Shown here: in pieces, positions 1 through 9,619 of the stretch
Position numbering within the stretch: position 1 is the first letter of the stretch
Layout: every line of letters begins with the position of its first letter
Assembly (NCBI GenBank): GCA_900404475.1
Contig: OUQQ01000561.1
Span: 1-13,287 of the forward strand
DNA from: Spongospora subterranea
Lineage: Eukaryota; Endomyxa; Phytomyxea; Plasmodiophorida; Plasmodiophoridae
Direction: 5' to 3'
DNA length: 13,287 nucleotides
Program-made: the position numbers and the translations under genes
The notes under the pieces: model-generated
Told to the model about the DNA's origin: nothing
Database searches by the model: none
What the model saw: only the letters and a program-made list of their open reading frames with translations

Positions 1-196
1 ATTGTCTATGCAATCATTTTGCATCCTCGCAGAGTGATGTTTTGATCAGATATCCGAACATCGCGCATTCTACATTCCGTGCGAAGGTTTGCACTGGAAA
101 AGGAACAGTCTGTCAACACAACTGAACTGCAACCGAATAAATATTGTCAGTGTCTGTTACTCCTACATATTGTGATCTGCGAATTGCCCGCCGTTT

Positions 197-419
197 TCAT
201 CTCCCCACACCGACAACGTTTCGCCTCGCTGCCTGCCGGATCTTGCACACATTCTGATTCTCCATCGTTCCAGAATCTGGCTTTTCAAGCTCTGCTAAAT
301 ATCGATGAGCAATGTCCCGATGTTCCCTTGGCACATTTAAACAAAACTGCGCCAAAGGTAAAACCACTAAAACACGCAATACTAGCCCTTTATTGTATTG
401 CTTTGTTATTTACTTCCAT
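197..419 (-). CDS. Possible small two-exon hypothetical protein
   Basis: This is a tentative model. A two-codon first exon (419-414, Met-Glu) is joined by a 67-nt GT-AG intron (347-413) to an open exon (346-197), giving about 51 residues. The second exon contains a charged, helix-like stretch, REHRDIAHRYLAELEKP. I do not recognise the family. Supporting it are the matching phase 0 across the junction, the orientation shared with the upstream SCAR gene, and a start only about 80 nt past the SCAR stop. Against it are the tiny first exon and the short product. A longer open frame on the plus strand (79-480) has no ATG near its start and looks like a shadow. The gene could also be spliced further toward the window edge, for example with an exon ending near base 70. 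Confidence 0.22.
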
Positions 420-502
420 TGACGGGATGGCTGGTTTACGTGAGGTGTTTGAAAGAACATACAGTGTACTATATAATTAAGAGTATTAAATTTATGTGGC
501 GC

Positions 503-2680
503 TTATTCTTTCCAATCATCGCTATCGTAACTTCCGTCGCCTTCGGAATGATCACTGTCGATAGGTGCGAGGAACTGACGGCGATTCAGCAAAGCCTTGA
601 TTTCTGAATAAGCGTCATCGGTCTTTGCAGGAGATGATGGCACCTTGGGTGTCGAGCGCAAAGCACCACCCTGTAATAAAAAAATTAGCAATAAAATGAG
701 CTGTCGAAACTTTAGACTATCCAGAAATATCGACAGCAGCAAAAAGTTATTCGCTTCACGATAAAAAAAATGAACACATGGCAATGTTTTGACGACAATA
801 CACGTTATTGCACAAATAATCACAAAATTGAAAAACATACTTGGCGAATTTGGGATAGAAGATCCTCGCGATCATTTTCGGGTTTGACTGGCATGTTTTC
901 AAGGGCAGCCCGTTTCAAAGTCATCCCTTGCTGGATACCAGAAAGTAAGGCACTACGGTCAACAGGCGGTGGCTCAGAGTATTCTTCTGGCTCGTACGCG
1001 AACGATGACAGCGGGGGAGGTGGGGGTGGTACAGCAGGTAATACCACATCCGAGCATTCTGATGCCCGTATTACGGGCACAATAGGCGGAGAGAGGAACA
1101 GCGGCGGTGGCGGAGGTGAAGGTAGATTACTAGATGAACAAACGCTCTGTAGATGAAAAGTTTACATATTAGCGAGGACCATACACAGCGTCAGCTTACC
1201 TCGGAGAGAAAAGATGTCGGTTCGTTCTGTGGTGAAGCCGAATTACAGACCGACAATTCGACTTCTTGATTGAGCTGGATTAGCGAGGGGTCAACTGCGA
1301 CGGTAGGACCACATTCAACCGAAGATCGCCGATGTGTAGAAGCACCATCCAATGAAAATCGTCGCAGTACGGGAATAATGCTGGTCGATGTAGCTGCAGG
1401 ACCCTCAACTTCGATTCCTGCAAATTCCTGTCCATGTACGTGATACCTGAAGAAAAATTTATTATGACCGATGAAAATATAACACTAGATAAAGCGAAAT
1501 AGATGTTCCTCATTAAGAATTTATGGTGAAATTATGATAACCTACTGTTTCTTTTTAACAGCGTTCACCGCGATCCGGACACCCTTCTCATCCGATGCAG
1601 TTGCATTTTTCATACGATCGATTTTACGGCGTGCTCGACGTTCTTCACGTTTTTTCAGCCTTGCCTGTTCAGCATCTTTTTGCCGTTGCCGCTCGTTAAT
1701 TAACCACTATAGAATTTGTTATTGGAAGTTCCATGTGAGATGAAACTAAAAACCTGTTCAATGAAGAATTCCGGATGCGAATACTTTGACGCACAATTCT
1801 TCAAATCGTCAAACTGATCCAATGAGGAAAAGTCGGGCATCGGATTGGCTTTCTGAAATCGTTCCCGTAAAGGTGCAGGAAGTGAATCGTTCATAAAAGT
1901 AAAATTTGACCCGCCCATCTCGTCTAGGGCACCGTCAGTAAACTACTGCATGTTCACTCACCAGAATAAAAAAAACATTGCAGAGAACACACCACTCAAC
2001 TGGAAAGCTGAAATTGCCTTTTCTAGAAAAGTCGTCGTAAACCGATGAAGATTGATTTAGAAAGATCTCTCAAACCATACAAAACATATTCATACACACA
2101 TCTTCATGAAAAAACCTCGGTTAGCGATCCGCTGGCGGTGACTAATGATCAAACCCAATTAAAAAAAAAAACAAGCAAACTTACGATCTGAGGCTTTGAC
2201 AGCCTTAAGTGTGGCAAGGGTTTGGTTGTCCATTGATGCCATTGTGGTCCCAACCCTCGCGATCACGTCCGAGACGGTAATAAGACGGTTTAAAATGGTC
2301 GATGTATCATGGAAAAGGGTGGTGAAAATATCGTTGGCCAGGGCCGATAACGACGCAAATTGGCTCTAACCATGAGTCATTATAGTATATGGGCACATTT
2401 CAGAATGAAAATCCTAAGGCGAATGATGTAGTACGGTCATAGAGGACATTATTTGAAACAAGAAATCCGAAAATACAGTAAGCAATGATTTAGCAATTAT
2501 AACCTCAATAAGTCAGAGCAACCAACAGAACACAACCGGCATCGAAAACACGGGACCGTGCAACCTTACAATTAATACGACGGTTTGCGAAACCCCAGAA
2601 GCTTGCAATATAACGTCGGAATTACATTTGAAGACTGGAATTTGGCTAGGACAGGCGACAATGCGTTCATCGATTGGCAT
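503..2680 (-). CDS. SCAR: SCAR/WAVE family Arp2/3 activator, eight exons, complete
   Basis: SCAR/WAVE is the subunit of the WAVE regulatory complex that activates Arp2/3 to nucleate branched actin under the plasma membrane. Exons read from the minus strand: 2680-2570, 2365-2185, 2068-2001, 1942-1754, 1706-1546, 1446-1200, 1146-841 and 670-503. Their total is 1431 nt, or 476 residues plus stop, with consistent phases. Residues 1 to about 215 match the WAVE homology domain: SQFASLSALANDIF resembles the QLxSLSKYAEDIF helix, then DSLPAPLRERF, then SHPEFFIEQW followed by a basic stretch (KKREERRARRK). Proline runs lie at about 328-366. The C-terminus is a WCA module: WH2 at 383-400 (RSALLSGIQQGMTLKRA), a second WH2-like copy from about 412 (REDLLSQIRQGGALRST), a connector (LNRRQFLAP), and an acidic tail with the usual Trp (SDDWKE). 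Exons 1 and 3 are the least certain; exon 1 is chosen for its ATG, phase 0 donor and weak WHD similarity. Confidence 0.88.
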
Positions 2681-2988
2681 CAGGATAACCAGCACGAGCG
2701 AGACAAGTACACATGTTAGGAACTGCAGAGAGACTTAAACACTGTAAGTGATGGGGCGATAAGCGGAGCCTCTTAGAGTTCCGGGTTCATCCCGTGGACG
2801 GTGGAGGGCAACGCGCACACAACAGCTTCTGTTGCATTGGCTTGGGGAGAGAATCAAATCACTTCAAACGAAAACTAGCTTGTTCAGCATGTTAACTTGC
2901 AGTGGATTAACGATATAATTGCGTTTTCAGATGACCAACGCTAACGATCGTCTCATGCGATTGGAATCGTTTATGGTTGTCTTCATCC
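2681..2988. other. Intergenic stretch upstream of SCAR
   Basis: This probably holds the SCAR promoter and 5' leader. Short minus-strand open frames occur here (for example around 2750-2880), but none gives a coherent exon with a start, and no core promoter motif is convincing. A plus-strand peptide ends at about 3033 and overlaps the left inverted repeat of the transposon relic. Confidence 0.4.
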
Positions 2989-3014
2989 CTCTGTTCCAAA
3001 ATAACTGGTCGATA
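2989..3014 (+). repeat. Candidate left terminal inverted repeat of the mariner relic
   Basis: Twenty-two of 26 bases match the reverse complement of 4645-4670, and the innermost 12 bases (AACTGGTCGATA, 3003-3014) are identical. It lies about 290 bp upstream of the transposase start. The two arms bracket 1.68 kb, a plausible size for a Tc1/mariner element. The true ends and TA target duplications were not resolved. Confidence 0.4.
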
Positions 3015-3302
3015 CTGGCTTTTTCATCGGTTTAAGGTCAATTTTCAAAATATCGAGTTCAAATGACATCATCGCGAATAAAGTTAATTTCTTTCACATG
3101 TACTGTCATTGAAGCAACATCGCTATATTTTTCATTGTTCTATCTTCGTTCAAAGATGGCGTCATGAATTTTCTGTATGACAGTATGTGGCAAAACACAG
3201 AATATGGACTGGCTGTAAACGGCACTGCATTGTTCAAGCCATGAGATATGATTTCAGATCATTTTTCGATAAAGGGCTGGCGCGAATATAACCACCGGGC
3301 TT

Positions 3303-4511
3303 ATGCTGAACAACGATCAGCGCCGCGCTATTTATGGGAGACTTTTGACAATGCTCAACAACCCTAAGCTCCCTGCAAAGTGAAGTTTTGTCACGAAGGC
3401 GACGAAACGGGACAAACTGGAGCCGAATTTGACGCCGCGGAAATTAGTCCTTGATTGCCGGAAGCGTTGCTGCAGACGTTTCCCATCGCAAGAAATCTTG
3501 TGGACGAAAGCAAAAAAATGTCGATATTTCTTCGGCAGTAGCGGCCGGTCCTCTAAGAAAACGAGGCCCCCTCAGAGGAATTGCTGGGGCTAAAAGCGGA
3601 ATCATTCGTCGCCATTCATATTCTTTGAAACAACTGATGGAGGCAAATAAAAAAGCACGTTTGCGATTCTGTATTCAAGTTGGAACACGATTTTATAGCC
3701 CCTGAAGTTTCAGGATTTGTACGATGTCGCCCACATTGACGAGAAGTGGTTTTATTTTACCCGCAAGTCCAACTTAATTGTCGAAGAACAGTTACCCTAC
3801 CGCAGCTGCCAAAGCAAATCTTTCATCGACAAAATGATGTGCTTAGCAGCAGTTGCTAAAGCCAACATTTAACAACGGAGTTTGGTGGAAGAATCGGTGG
3901 CCATTTATTGTCAAAGACCAGCAAATAAAGCAAGATCCGAACCAAGGGAACACTTGTCACGAAATTTATTATGGTCGATAGAACACAGTGTCTGGATGCT
4001 CTGATTACCAAAGTCATCTCCGCAATCCAGTCAAAGTTTTCTAAAAACGTATCAATTTTCATACAAAAAGATAATGCCCGTCCGCACATCAAGCCAGACA
4101 ACGAGGATCGTATCAAGACTACACAGAACGATGGATACGACATCCGTTTAGTATGTCAGCCGCCGGACAGTCCGAATATGAACGTGTTAGATCTGGGTTT
4201 CTTCAATGCTATGCAAGCACTACTAAAACCCCACGCAATCTCGACGAATTGGTGTCGGCAGTCTGTGAATCATTTTGATGGGCTGGACCCGCTTAAACTC
4301 AATCGAAATCTTCATACCTTACAGGTCGTTCTGAGCTCCTGCATCGCAGAAGATAGAGGCAACAGATTTCAAAGCCCTCATATGGGGAAGAACAAATTGC
4401 AGAATGCAGATGCTCTGTGATTTAAAAAACCTGCAGAACGAGCAGACCATTGTCCTGGACCATGACGACAATCTGTTGGCAGACCTATTTAGAAACTTAA
4501 ACAAAAACTGA
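3303..4511 (+). pseudogene. Decayed Tc1/mariner-type DDE transposase (oomycete-like)
   Basis: This is a relic of a cut-and-paste transposase, readable only by changing frame several times. The N-terminal piece begins at ATG 3303 with an HTH-type segment (DQRRAIYGRLL) and stops at about 3380. The next piece (from about 3451) has VAADVSHRKKSCGRKQK and later NKKARLRFC. The catalytic core begins near 3715 with VAHIDEKWFYFTRK, carrying the first Asp of the triad, and ends in a stop at about 3871. The last long piece (3971-4420) holds IQKDNARPHI with the second Asp and QPPDSPNMNVLDLGFFNAMQ, the hallmark of this family, with the third Asp. A final frame change leads to a tail ending at 4509-4511. 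At least four breaks are visible, so it cannot make an active enzyme. Family identity is clear from these motifs. Confidence 0.87.
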
Positions 4512-4590
4512 ACCTGTTTTGTCTCAGCTGATTTTTTTTCTAGAGTTCCACAGAAGAGCGGCCTTTATTCGTGAAGGGGGTGTTGTATCT

Positions 4591-4833
4591 CTAAGAAGCC
4601 ACATCGACATCGCCCACTTGTTTTGGGGCAAAAAAACTGTCCGTTATCGACCAGTTCTCTTGAAACGGAGGGAGTAAGGTGCGCATACAGAGATGCACAG
4701 GTGTAGTCAGGTACACATCGTCATCCTGTTTCACGTGACCTGTACGCAGCAAATGTATTGCGCACCCATCTGTCCTCATCGCTAAAGTATCTGTGGTTCT
4801 GCTTAGAGGTGTATCGTTATAGCGTTTCCTCAT
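4591..4833 (-). CDS. Small hypothetical protein, doubtful
   Basis: This is an uninterrupted 80-residue frame with a true ATG at 4833, divergent from the PX-WD40 gene whose ATG lies 49 bp away. An AATAAA-like sequence follows the stop by roughly 20-30 bases. No family is recognised. The peptide PPFQENWSITD is coded by the candidate right inverted repeat of the mariner relic, and the left repeat encodes a similar PLFQNNWSILA on the plus strand. The frame may therefore be partly transposon sequence that is open by chance. The other possibility is a real short gene that overlaps the element's end. Confidence 0.28.
   Translation of the reverse strand: MRKRYNDTPLSRTTDTLAMRTDGCAIHLLRTGHVKQDDDVYLTTPVHLCMRTLLPPFQENWSITDSFFAPKQVGDVDVAS
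4645..4670 (-). repeat. Candidate right terminal inverted repeat of the mariner relic
   Basis: Reverse complement partner of 2989-3014, with 22 of 26 bases matching. It sits about 130 bp past the end of the transposase relic, so the transposase is enclosed in the expected way. The match could instead reflect similar short coding segments, so the assignment is provisional. Confidence 0.4.
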
Positions 4834-4882
4834 GTATTAATGTTGACGTGTCTCGGCGTCATCTAATAACCTGTATCACATT

Positions 4883-7834
4883 ATGGTGATACATGCACGG
4901 GTTCAGGCATCCCGAACTGTGGAACCTAGTTCGGTCCTGACAACGCTGGTAAACTTGGTCAGGACTGTTTCACTGCCGAGCGATGTCGTTCTACAGACGC
5001 ACACCGCATACGTCATTATTGTCGACGCTACTTGCGATGATGGCACCCGGATCCACGCGGCAACTGAGAATCGCGTCCAATGGATCTTGAACAAGCGATA
5101 TTCGACTTTCAGCCGTTTGCATTCCGCATTATCGACCAATTTCCGTCGATTGCCGCCGTTACCACCGAAGAAATTCGGGTTCAACATGGAAGCCGTTTTC
5201 GTGGAGGAAAGGCGTAACGCGCTGGACAATTATTTAAGCCAGTTGATGAAGATAGAGGCTGTGTTGCAATCCGAAGAATTGGGGTCGTTCCTTGAACTCA
5301 ACGTAACGTGAACTTTTTGTCCAGCAGTTTCAATTAAAAACTCTGTTTTGTTTCAAGGACCACGGCGTTCAACTCATGGTTCCACATCGTTTGGTGGCCG
5401 ATACTATCTTGTCAGACCCAAAATTCGGAGTTCGAGCGATGTGTTGCCGCGATGAGTTCGTGTTTACTGGGTCGGTAAATATACTGTGTGATCGACCGCC
5501 TGGTTATAGTCGAGTTAATCTACTATCAGTTGTGAAGATTTGGCTATTTTCCATCGGCTGGATTCGCTGCTGACGAACGCCAAATTTCCTTGGGAGAAGC
5601 AAGGTATATTTGAAAATCAAGGAAATCTAACCATGGTTCTTAGAAGCTTTAATAGGCGCCATTGTCCCAGTGGGCTCCGTCAATGTACAAATCGAGTTCC
5701 TAGGGTTATATGCTTTAATGAACGTTTAAATATAGGTTTGGACACGTAATGCTCAAGAAGAATGGTCTGTATGTGCTTGCGCTTAGTAAGTTTCTTTTGG
5801 TTTTAGAATGACAAACAGTCCGTTTTCTGCTTGATCCGCTTTTGCATTACTCTGTTCGTTATCAATTCCTAGTAATCTTGTCGCGAATTTCGGGCCGGTT
5901 TGTTGTTAATGTGTGCTGTTTGTGTGCAGTTTCCCGGACCCGTCATGTAGCATCGAATACAATCCACAGCTTCGGCAGGTATATCAATAAGTATATTTAT
6001 ATGTAACATTTTTCTGACAATTTTATCAGGTTTTTGTGGGCCTTGTTTCTGGGGTGCTTCATGTATGTTCGTAGCAACAACTTTACCACTGTCTGCAAAT
6101 TCGGGTTTGCCACTATGATTTTGCCCTAATATTTGTAATTGGAGTGGTTTTTTCATTCCGTGACTGCAAATCATCAGGTATGCTGATTGAGATTAGGTTT
6201 ACACATTGAGTACATCGCGTTGCGATCTTGTTGACAGAATATCCCTAATTCTGCACAGTCGAGCAATTTCTGCATTGCGTTTCCTCCCTGATTCGTCCGT
6301 ACTTGTAGAAAAAGTATTCAGACATTTTGCGTGAACTTATTTTTTTCAGATTTCATGCAGTCTCGATCATACCATTTCCATGCTGCATGTCGATCCCGTT
6401 GTTTGCATTGCTCGCATTGAACTTGGTTCACCCGTCCTGACCTGTGGTATAAAGCATTAGTTTGTATACTTCTCAGCGGAAGCTTGATGGAGGGGTTTTC
6501 AATTCCTCAGAACCGATGCCGAACCGGAACGTGCTGCTTGTAGGGACAGCGACACAGATCGTGATTATTGATGTCACCGGCTGTCAATTCTGCCTGATTG
6601 GCCCATTGCCGGAGTCCACCGGTAACGGTGCGCGTACAATGTGGTTTGACATTTTTCAACGGGCCGCATAGAAACGTCAACTATTGAGTCGGGTTGCGTT
6701 TGAAGACATATTTTGCAAAACTTTTACATTTCTAGTGTCGTTGGTTTTCCTTGTCATGTTCGGGAGGTGGAAAGACCAATCTGGTTGACTTTCATGCGTA
6801 TTTCAGGTTGTTATGCAACCCTGCATTACTCTTATAAGGAACGAGCGTTGTTTGCCGGAGATAAGCGCCAATGCATTGTACGAATGTTGAACAAAGTCGA
6901 CAGCCCCGTATCATCATTCCGTGTTGTTGCCCAGCTGAGTTCTGGTCCAACAAGCGCTGTAACAGGAGTTACATTTAGTGAACGGTTCAGAGAAGTAAAT
7001 AGCGTTTTCCTGCTCATATCTAGATGATTTACTCTGAAGATACGAATTGTCTCTCTGTTTAGAAGCTTAGTTTCACTTTTGGAATTGAACATTTGATGTC
7101 GTTAGAGAATTTTTGAGTTGAATTTCAAAAAGCGGCTTGTTGACCCATTGTCATTAGATTTACACAAGCCACAGCAATGGAAGTATCTGCGTCTGGAATT
7201 CGCAAGGTACCGGCGAGATCAAATATGTAATACGTGCTCATGGCGATAAGATCACAGCATTACTCCTTCTCGAACCGGATAGGTACATCTATTTCTATCA
7301 ATTATTAGGTTACCTCACAGTTGTTGTGAAATTTTCAAACGGAATGCGTTGAAATTTAACTGTTGAGTGCGATCGTAATCACTTTGATGCAAAAATGCTG
7401 GTTTTGTTTATCATTGTTGGGAGTGATTCAATTTACCAGCTGAAAGTTTGTCAAAGTATTTTGAGTCGTTTTAGTCATTCTTTGCCTGTTTCTTACATTG
7501 TACGCCTAGATTGGTTAGCGCTTCGTTGGACGGTAATGTAATGGTACCGTTAATGGCATCAGCTTTCATTATCCTTTTGTTAATAATTATTAGTTTTGGA
7601 AGCGGGCGGCGCTCGATTCACAGCACATCAAGTGCCAGAACGAGGGCAGCATTATCAGTCCATTCGACAGGAATGATTGTGATGACCCTACCTGAATCTG
7701 ATCATATAAAGAAAAATTCTTTATTTAACTTAATTTTTAGTACATCTCGAAATGATCAACGATTAGAGTTACAGTTCATGAGGCGATTGGCAGCTTACAA
7801 TCCGGATTTGCTTTCAAACTTTTCCAACGCATGA
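4883..7834 (+). CDS. PX domain-WD40 propeller protein, WDFY-like, fifteen exons
   Basis: This is probably a phosphoinositide-binding trafficking protein on endosomal membranes. Exons: 4883-5302, 5358-5470 (or 5485), 5530-5603, 5644-5684, 5736-5785, 5930-5978, 6030-6062, 6197-6304, 6350-6446, 6511-6621, 6807-6994, 7158-7282, 7510-7543, 7594-7631 and 7741-7834. The total is 1575 nt, about 524 residues, with phases agreeing. Exon 1 encodes a PX domain: KRYSTF at 71-76 (the phosphate-contacting Arg), the proline loop PPLPPKKF at 91-98, and ERRNALDNYL at 109-118. The rest reads as WD40 blades in the order seen in WDFY1/2: VPVGSVNVWTR, then QVFVGLVSGVLHVY, then LISCSLDHTISMLHV, then LLVGTATQIVIIDV, then ALFAGDKRQCIVRML, then TSHSNGSICVWN with an AHGDKITAL loop, then RLVSASLDGNVMFW. 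No FYVE finger is visible. The exon 2 donor and the last intron are uncertain; without the last splice the protein ends at 7693-7695. Confidence 0.85.
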
Positions 7835-8408
7835 TTCTGTGCGACCAAACGACCCTAAACGCTCTAGGTACTGCAGTTTCTCAACTGCACAGTCAAGTTC
7901 TAGGATTTTTGCAAATCTCATAGGATGGAACACCATCATGAACGCTTTCGTGAAGTTTCTCACGAACTAACAAATTCAGGTTATTTCTTTCTATGTGTCA
8001 GTAAAACATGTATCCCTGTCTGCAAATCGGACCTGCACTGCTGACAGTGCACGGCTGTCATCGATACATTCAGCGCTCAGCAAAATAAGTCATCGATTCT
8101 GCCACAGCGGATTTGAGGACATCAAAGCTGGGGCGGAATGGTCGACGACGCTGAAATAAAATGGTTCATGGTTTGTTGCTGGTTACTTTTACAATTTTGA
8201 CGTTGAGAACTTCTGCAATTTTGACATATTCAGGCTCGTTTTCGGCGGAGGTTGCTGTTGTCGGTGACGAAATGTAGCATGTTATGAGCATAACGACTAC
8301 ATAGGTGGTTCATTTGAGATGCAAGCGAAATTCGAATAAAAAGCCCTGGATGCACTCTTTTTTGTTCTCTGAATACCGTAATAGTGCGCCGAGCAATCAT
8401 GAGGGTAG
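7835..8408. other. Intergenic region downstream of the PX-WD40 gene
   Basis: Nothing here is certain. Apart from a weak two-exon minus-strand candidate (listed separately), the frames are short and broken. The PX-WD40 3' end and poly(A) site should lie in the first few hundred bases. The last part leads into the repeat cluster. Confidence 0.4.
8070..8291 (-). CDS. Weak candidate: small two-exon peptide
   Basis: ATG at 8291 opens a 35-codon exon (8291-8187). A very short GT-AG intron (8151-8186, 36 nt, acceptor TTTTATTTCAG) follows, then a 26-codon exon ending at 8070. The product would be 61 residues, with SFDVLKSAVAESMTYFAER at its C-terminus. Phase 0 is kept across the junction and the acceptor is good. 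The intron is at the lower size limit, an overlapping frame starting at an ATG near 8308 is equally open, and no family is recognised. Confidence 0.18.
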
Positions 8409-8529
8409 ATCAGGACGAACGTAAGAACAGAAGCATATATTCAAGAAGTATAGAAGATCATAGTAGCAGATCGTAGGATCAACAATACGTTAGTTACGTT
8501 AGGATCGTTTCTCATCTGATACGCCCCTT
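8409..8529 (+). repeat. Repeat copy A (left arm of the inverted repeat)
   Basis: This unit begins ATCAGGACGAACGTAAGAAC and recurs in direct orientation at 8881-8990. Its inner part, 8463-8529, is the left arm of a 67-bp inverted repeat whose partner is 8608-8674. It looks like a mobile-element terminus or MITE-type unit. No coding capacity is seen. Confidence 0.75.
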
Positions 8530-8607
8530 GCAGAGATCCTAATAAAGTCACTGGGACCGAACTCATTTCGGAAATATCAAGACGAAGTTATGGTAACGTT
8601 CGGATCG

Positions 8608-8674
8608 AAGGGGCATTTCAGATGAGAAGCGATCCTAACGTAATTAACGTACTGTTGATCTTACGATCTGCTAC
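8608..8674 (-). repeat. Repeat copy B (right arm of the inverted repeat)
   Basis: The reverse complement of this stretch matches 8463-8529 in 61 of 67 bases with no gap. The 78-bp spacer (8530-8607) shows no clear features. The arms could fold into a long imperfect hairpin in DNA or in a transcript. Confidence 0.8.
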
Positions 8675-8880
8675 CACGATCTTTCTTGTTTAGCCAAATG
8701 TTGACTTGGTATAGGTTCGTTTTGTGGTTGTGTGGTTTCGCGTCGACTTGGGGTTGTGACTTGATCAGAGTCGTCGACGTGGTTTGCGCTTCGCGTTTTG
8801 GCCATTTGAATTGTGCAGGGCAGGATTTTGAGCAGGGTGTGGGACTCTTAACTCTTAATTTAACGACCGGTAGCGTACAG
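8675..8880. other. Spacer between repeat copies B and C
   Basis: GT-rich plus-strand sequence with no convincing gene. A plus-strand open frame crosses it (8686-9120), but that frame also runs through repeat copy C and the tRNA gene, so it is not a credible protein. The stretch may belong to the same mobile element as the flanking repeats. Confidence 0.4.
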
Positions 8881-8990
8881 ATCAGGACGAACGTAAGAAC
8901 AAGAAGCGTTTATTTGAAAGGAGAGAAGATCGTAATATCAGATCGTAGAATCAACAGTATATCAGTTACGTTATTACGATCATTTCTCGT
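8881..8990 (+). repeat. Repeat copy C, more diverged
   Basis: This starts with the same 20-base block as copy A (ATCAGGACGAACGTAAGAAC) and then follows it with substitutions and small indels to about 8990. It ends about 20 bp before the tRNA gene. Its greater divergence suggests an older insertion or a different subfamily. A tRNA-proximal position is common for some retroelements, but no LTR ends or primer-binding site could be identified. Confidence 0.7.
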
Positions 8991-9009
8991 TACAAATCTA
9001 TCTATCGCT

Positions 9010-9082
9010 GCCCCGCTAGCTCAGTTGGTAGAGCATTGGTCTAATAAGCCAAAGGTCATCGGTTCAAGCCCGATGTGGGGCA
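9010..9082 (+). tRNA. tRNA-Ile (anticodon AAT)
   Basis: This is a full cloverleaf without an intron. The acceptor stem is GCCCCGC (9010-9016) with GTGGGGC (9075-9081), including one G-T pair, and the discriminator is A at 9082. The D arm is GCTC/GAGC (9019-9034). The anticodon stem is TTGGT/GCCAA with loop CTAATAA, placing AAT at 9043-9045, which decodes ATT (and ATC/ATA after inosine modification). The T arm is ATCGG/CCGAT with loop TTCAAGC. The A box (TAGCTCAGTTGGT) and B box (GGTTCAAGCC) are intact. CCA is not encoded, as expected for a nuclear gene. Confidence 0.96.
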
Positions 9083-9085
9083 TTG

Positions 9086-9090
9086 TTTTT
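9086..9090 (+). terminator. RNA polymerase III T-run terminator
   Basis: A run of five T residues begins four bases after the tRNA discriminator base. This is the usual Pol III stop signal and supports an active tRNA gene. Confidence 0.8.
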
Positions 9091-9619
9091 CAGACGTTTA
9101 GTATTTTTGTTTACATCTAGAGCAGGGCGTTTCACAGCCTCGACATTTTTTCGATATTGCAGCGTTCAAATGCACTGGGAGCGGAATTTGAAACTCAATG
9201 TAGGCATGTGAATCGGGGCCACATCGCACGCAGGAAGTTGCGGGAATCACGGGAGTTTGCGTAAAACTGGTCTTTGGTGGAAAATTATATTGGGATCTTC
9301 ATGGTTATCCGTAAATTCATCGATGATGTATTTCAGTCTTTATTCAAACTCATATTGGTAAATGCCATAGTGGCCAATTGTAACGTGATCTCTGAGCGAT
9401 AGATGTTGTAGTCGACTGTTGACTAACGATAGCATGAGCTCAGACGTTACATTAGTCGTTTGAGTTAATGTTTCCAGCAAATCAAATATTCTATAAGAAA
9501 CATTGATCGCGGCTTGGGGTCATTGTTGATTTGACTTGGGAATCACAACATCGTTTGCTTCGTGATTTATTGCCGTTTCGGAACACGAGACTAGCGGCTG
9601 GGCACAAAAACACATTTTA
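9091..9619. other. Stretch without a recognisable gene
   Basis: Both strands carry only short frames broken by stops. No homology, repeat or structured element was recognised. Confidence 0.5.

Noticed and set aside
79..480. Open plus-strand frame of 133 codons.
   Set aside because: It begins with GTG, its first in-frame ATG is near the 3' end, the composition is unremarkable, and the opposite strand gives a more protein-like spliced model.
1064..1078. Perfect 15-base palindrome GCCCGTATTACGGGC.
   Set aside because: It lies inside a SCAR coding exon, is isolated, and has no T-run or partner motif, so chance is the simplest explanation.
770..1156. Plus-strand Gly-rich frame.
   Set aside because: It is the antisense of the proline-rich region of SCAR; Pro codons read backwards give Gly and Arg.
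5869..6174. Open minus-strand frame of 101 codons.
   Set aside because: It overlaps well-supported WD40 exons on the plus strand and shows no family resemblance.
6145..6177. Possible extra exon in the PX-WD40 gene reading WFFHSVTANHQ.
   Set aside because: It could not be joined in phase to the next exon without a 19-nt intron; the direct splice 6062 to 6197 gives a better WD40 blade.
8409..8990. Interpretation as a solo LTR or an LTR pair.
   Set aside because: No TG...CA ends, primer-binding site or polypurine tract could be found, and one of the three copies is inverted.
8686..9120. Plus-strand frame of 144 codons.
   Set aside because: It runs through repeat copy C and the whole tRNA gene, so it is not a credible protein.
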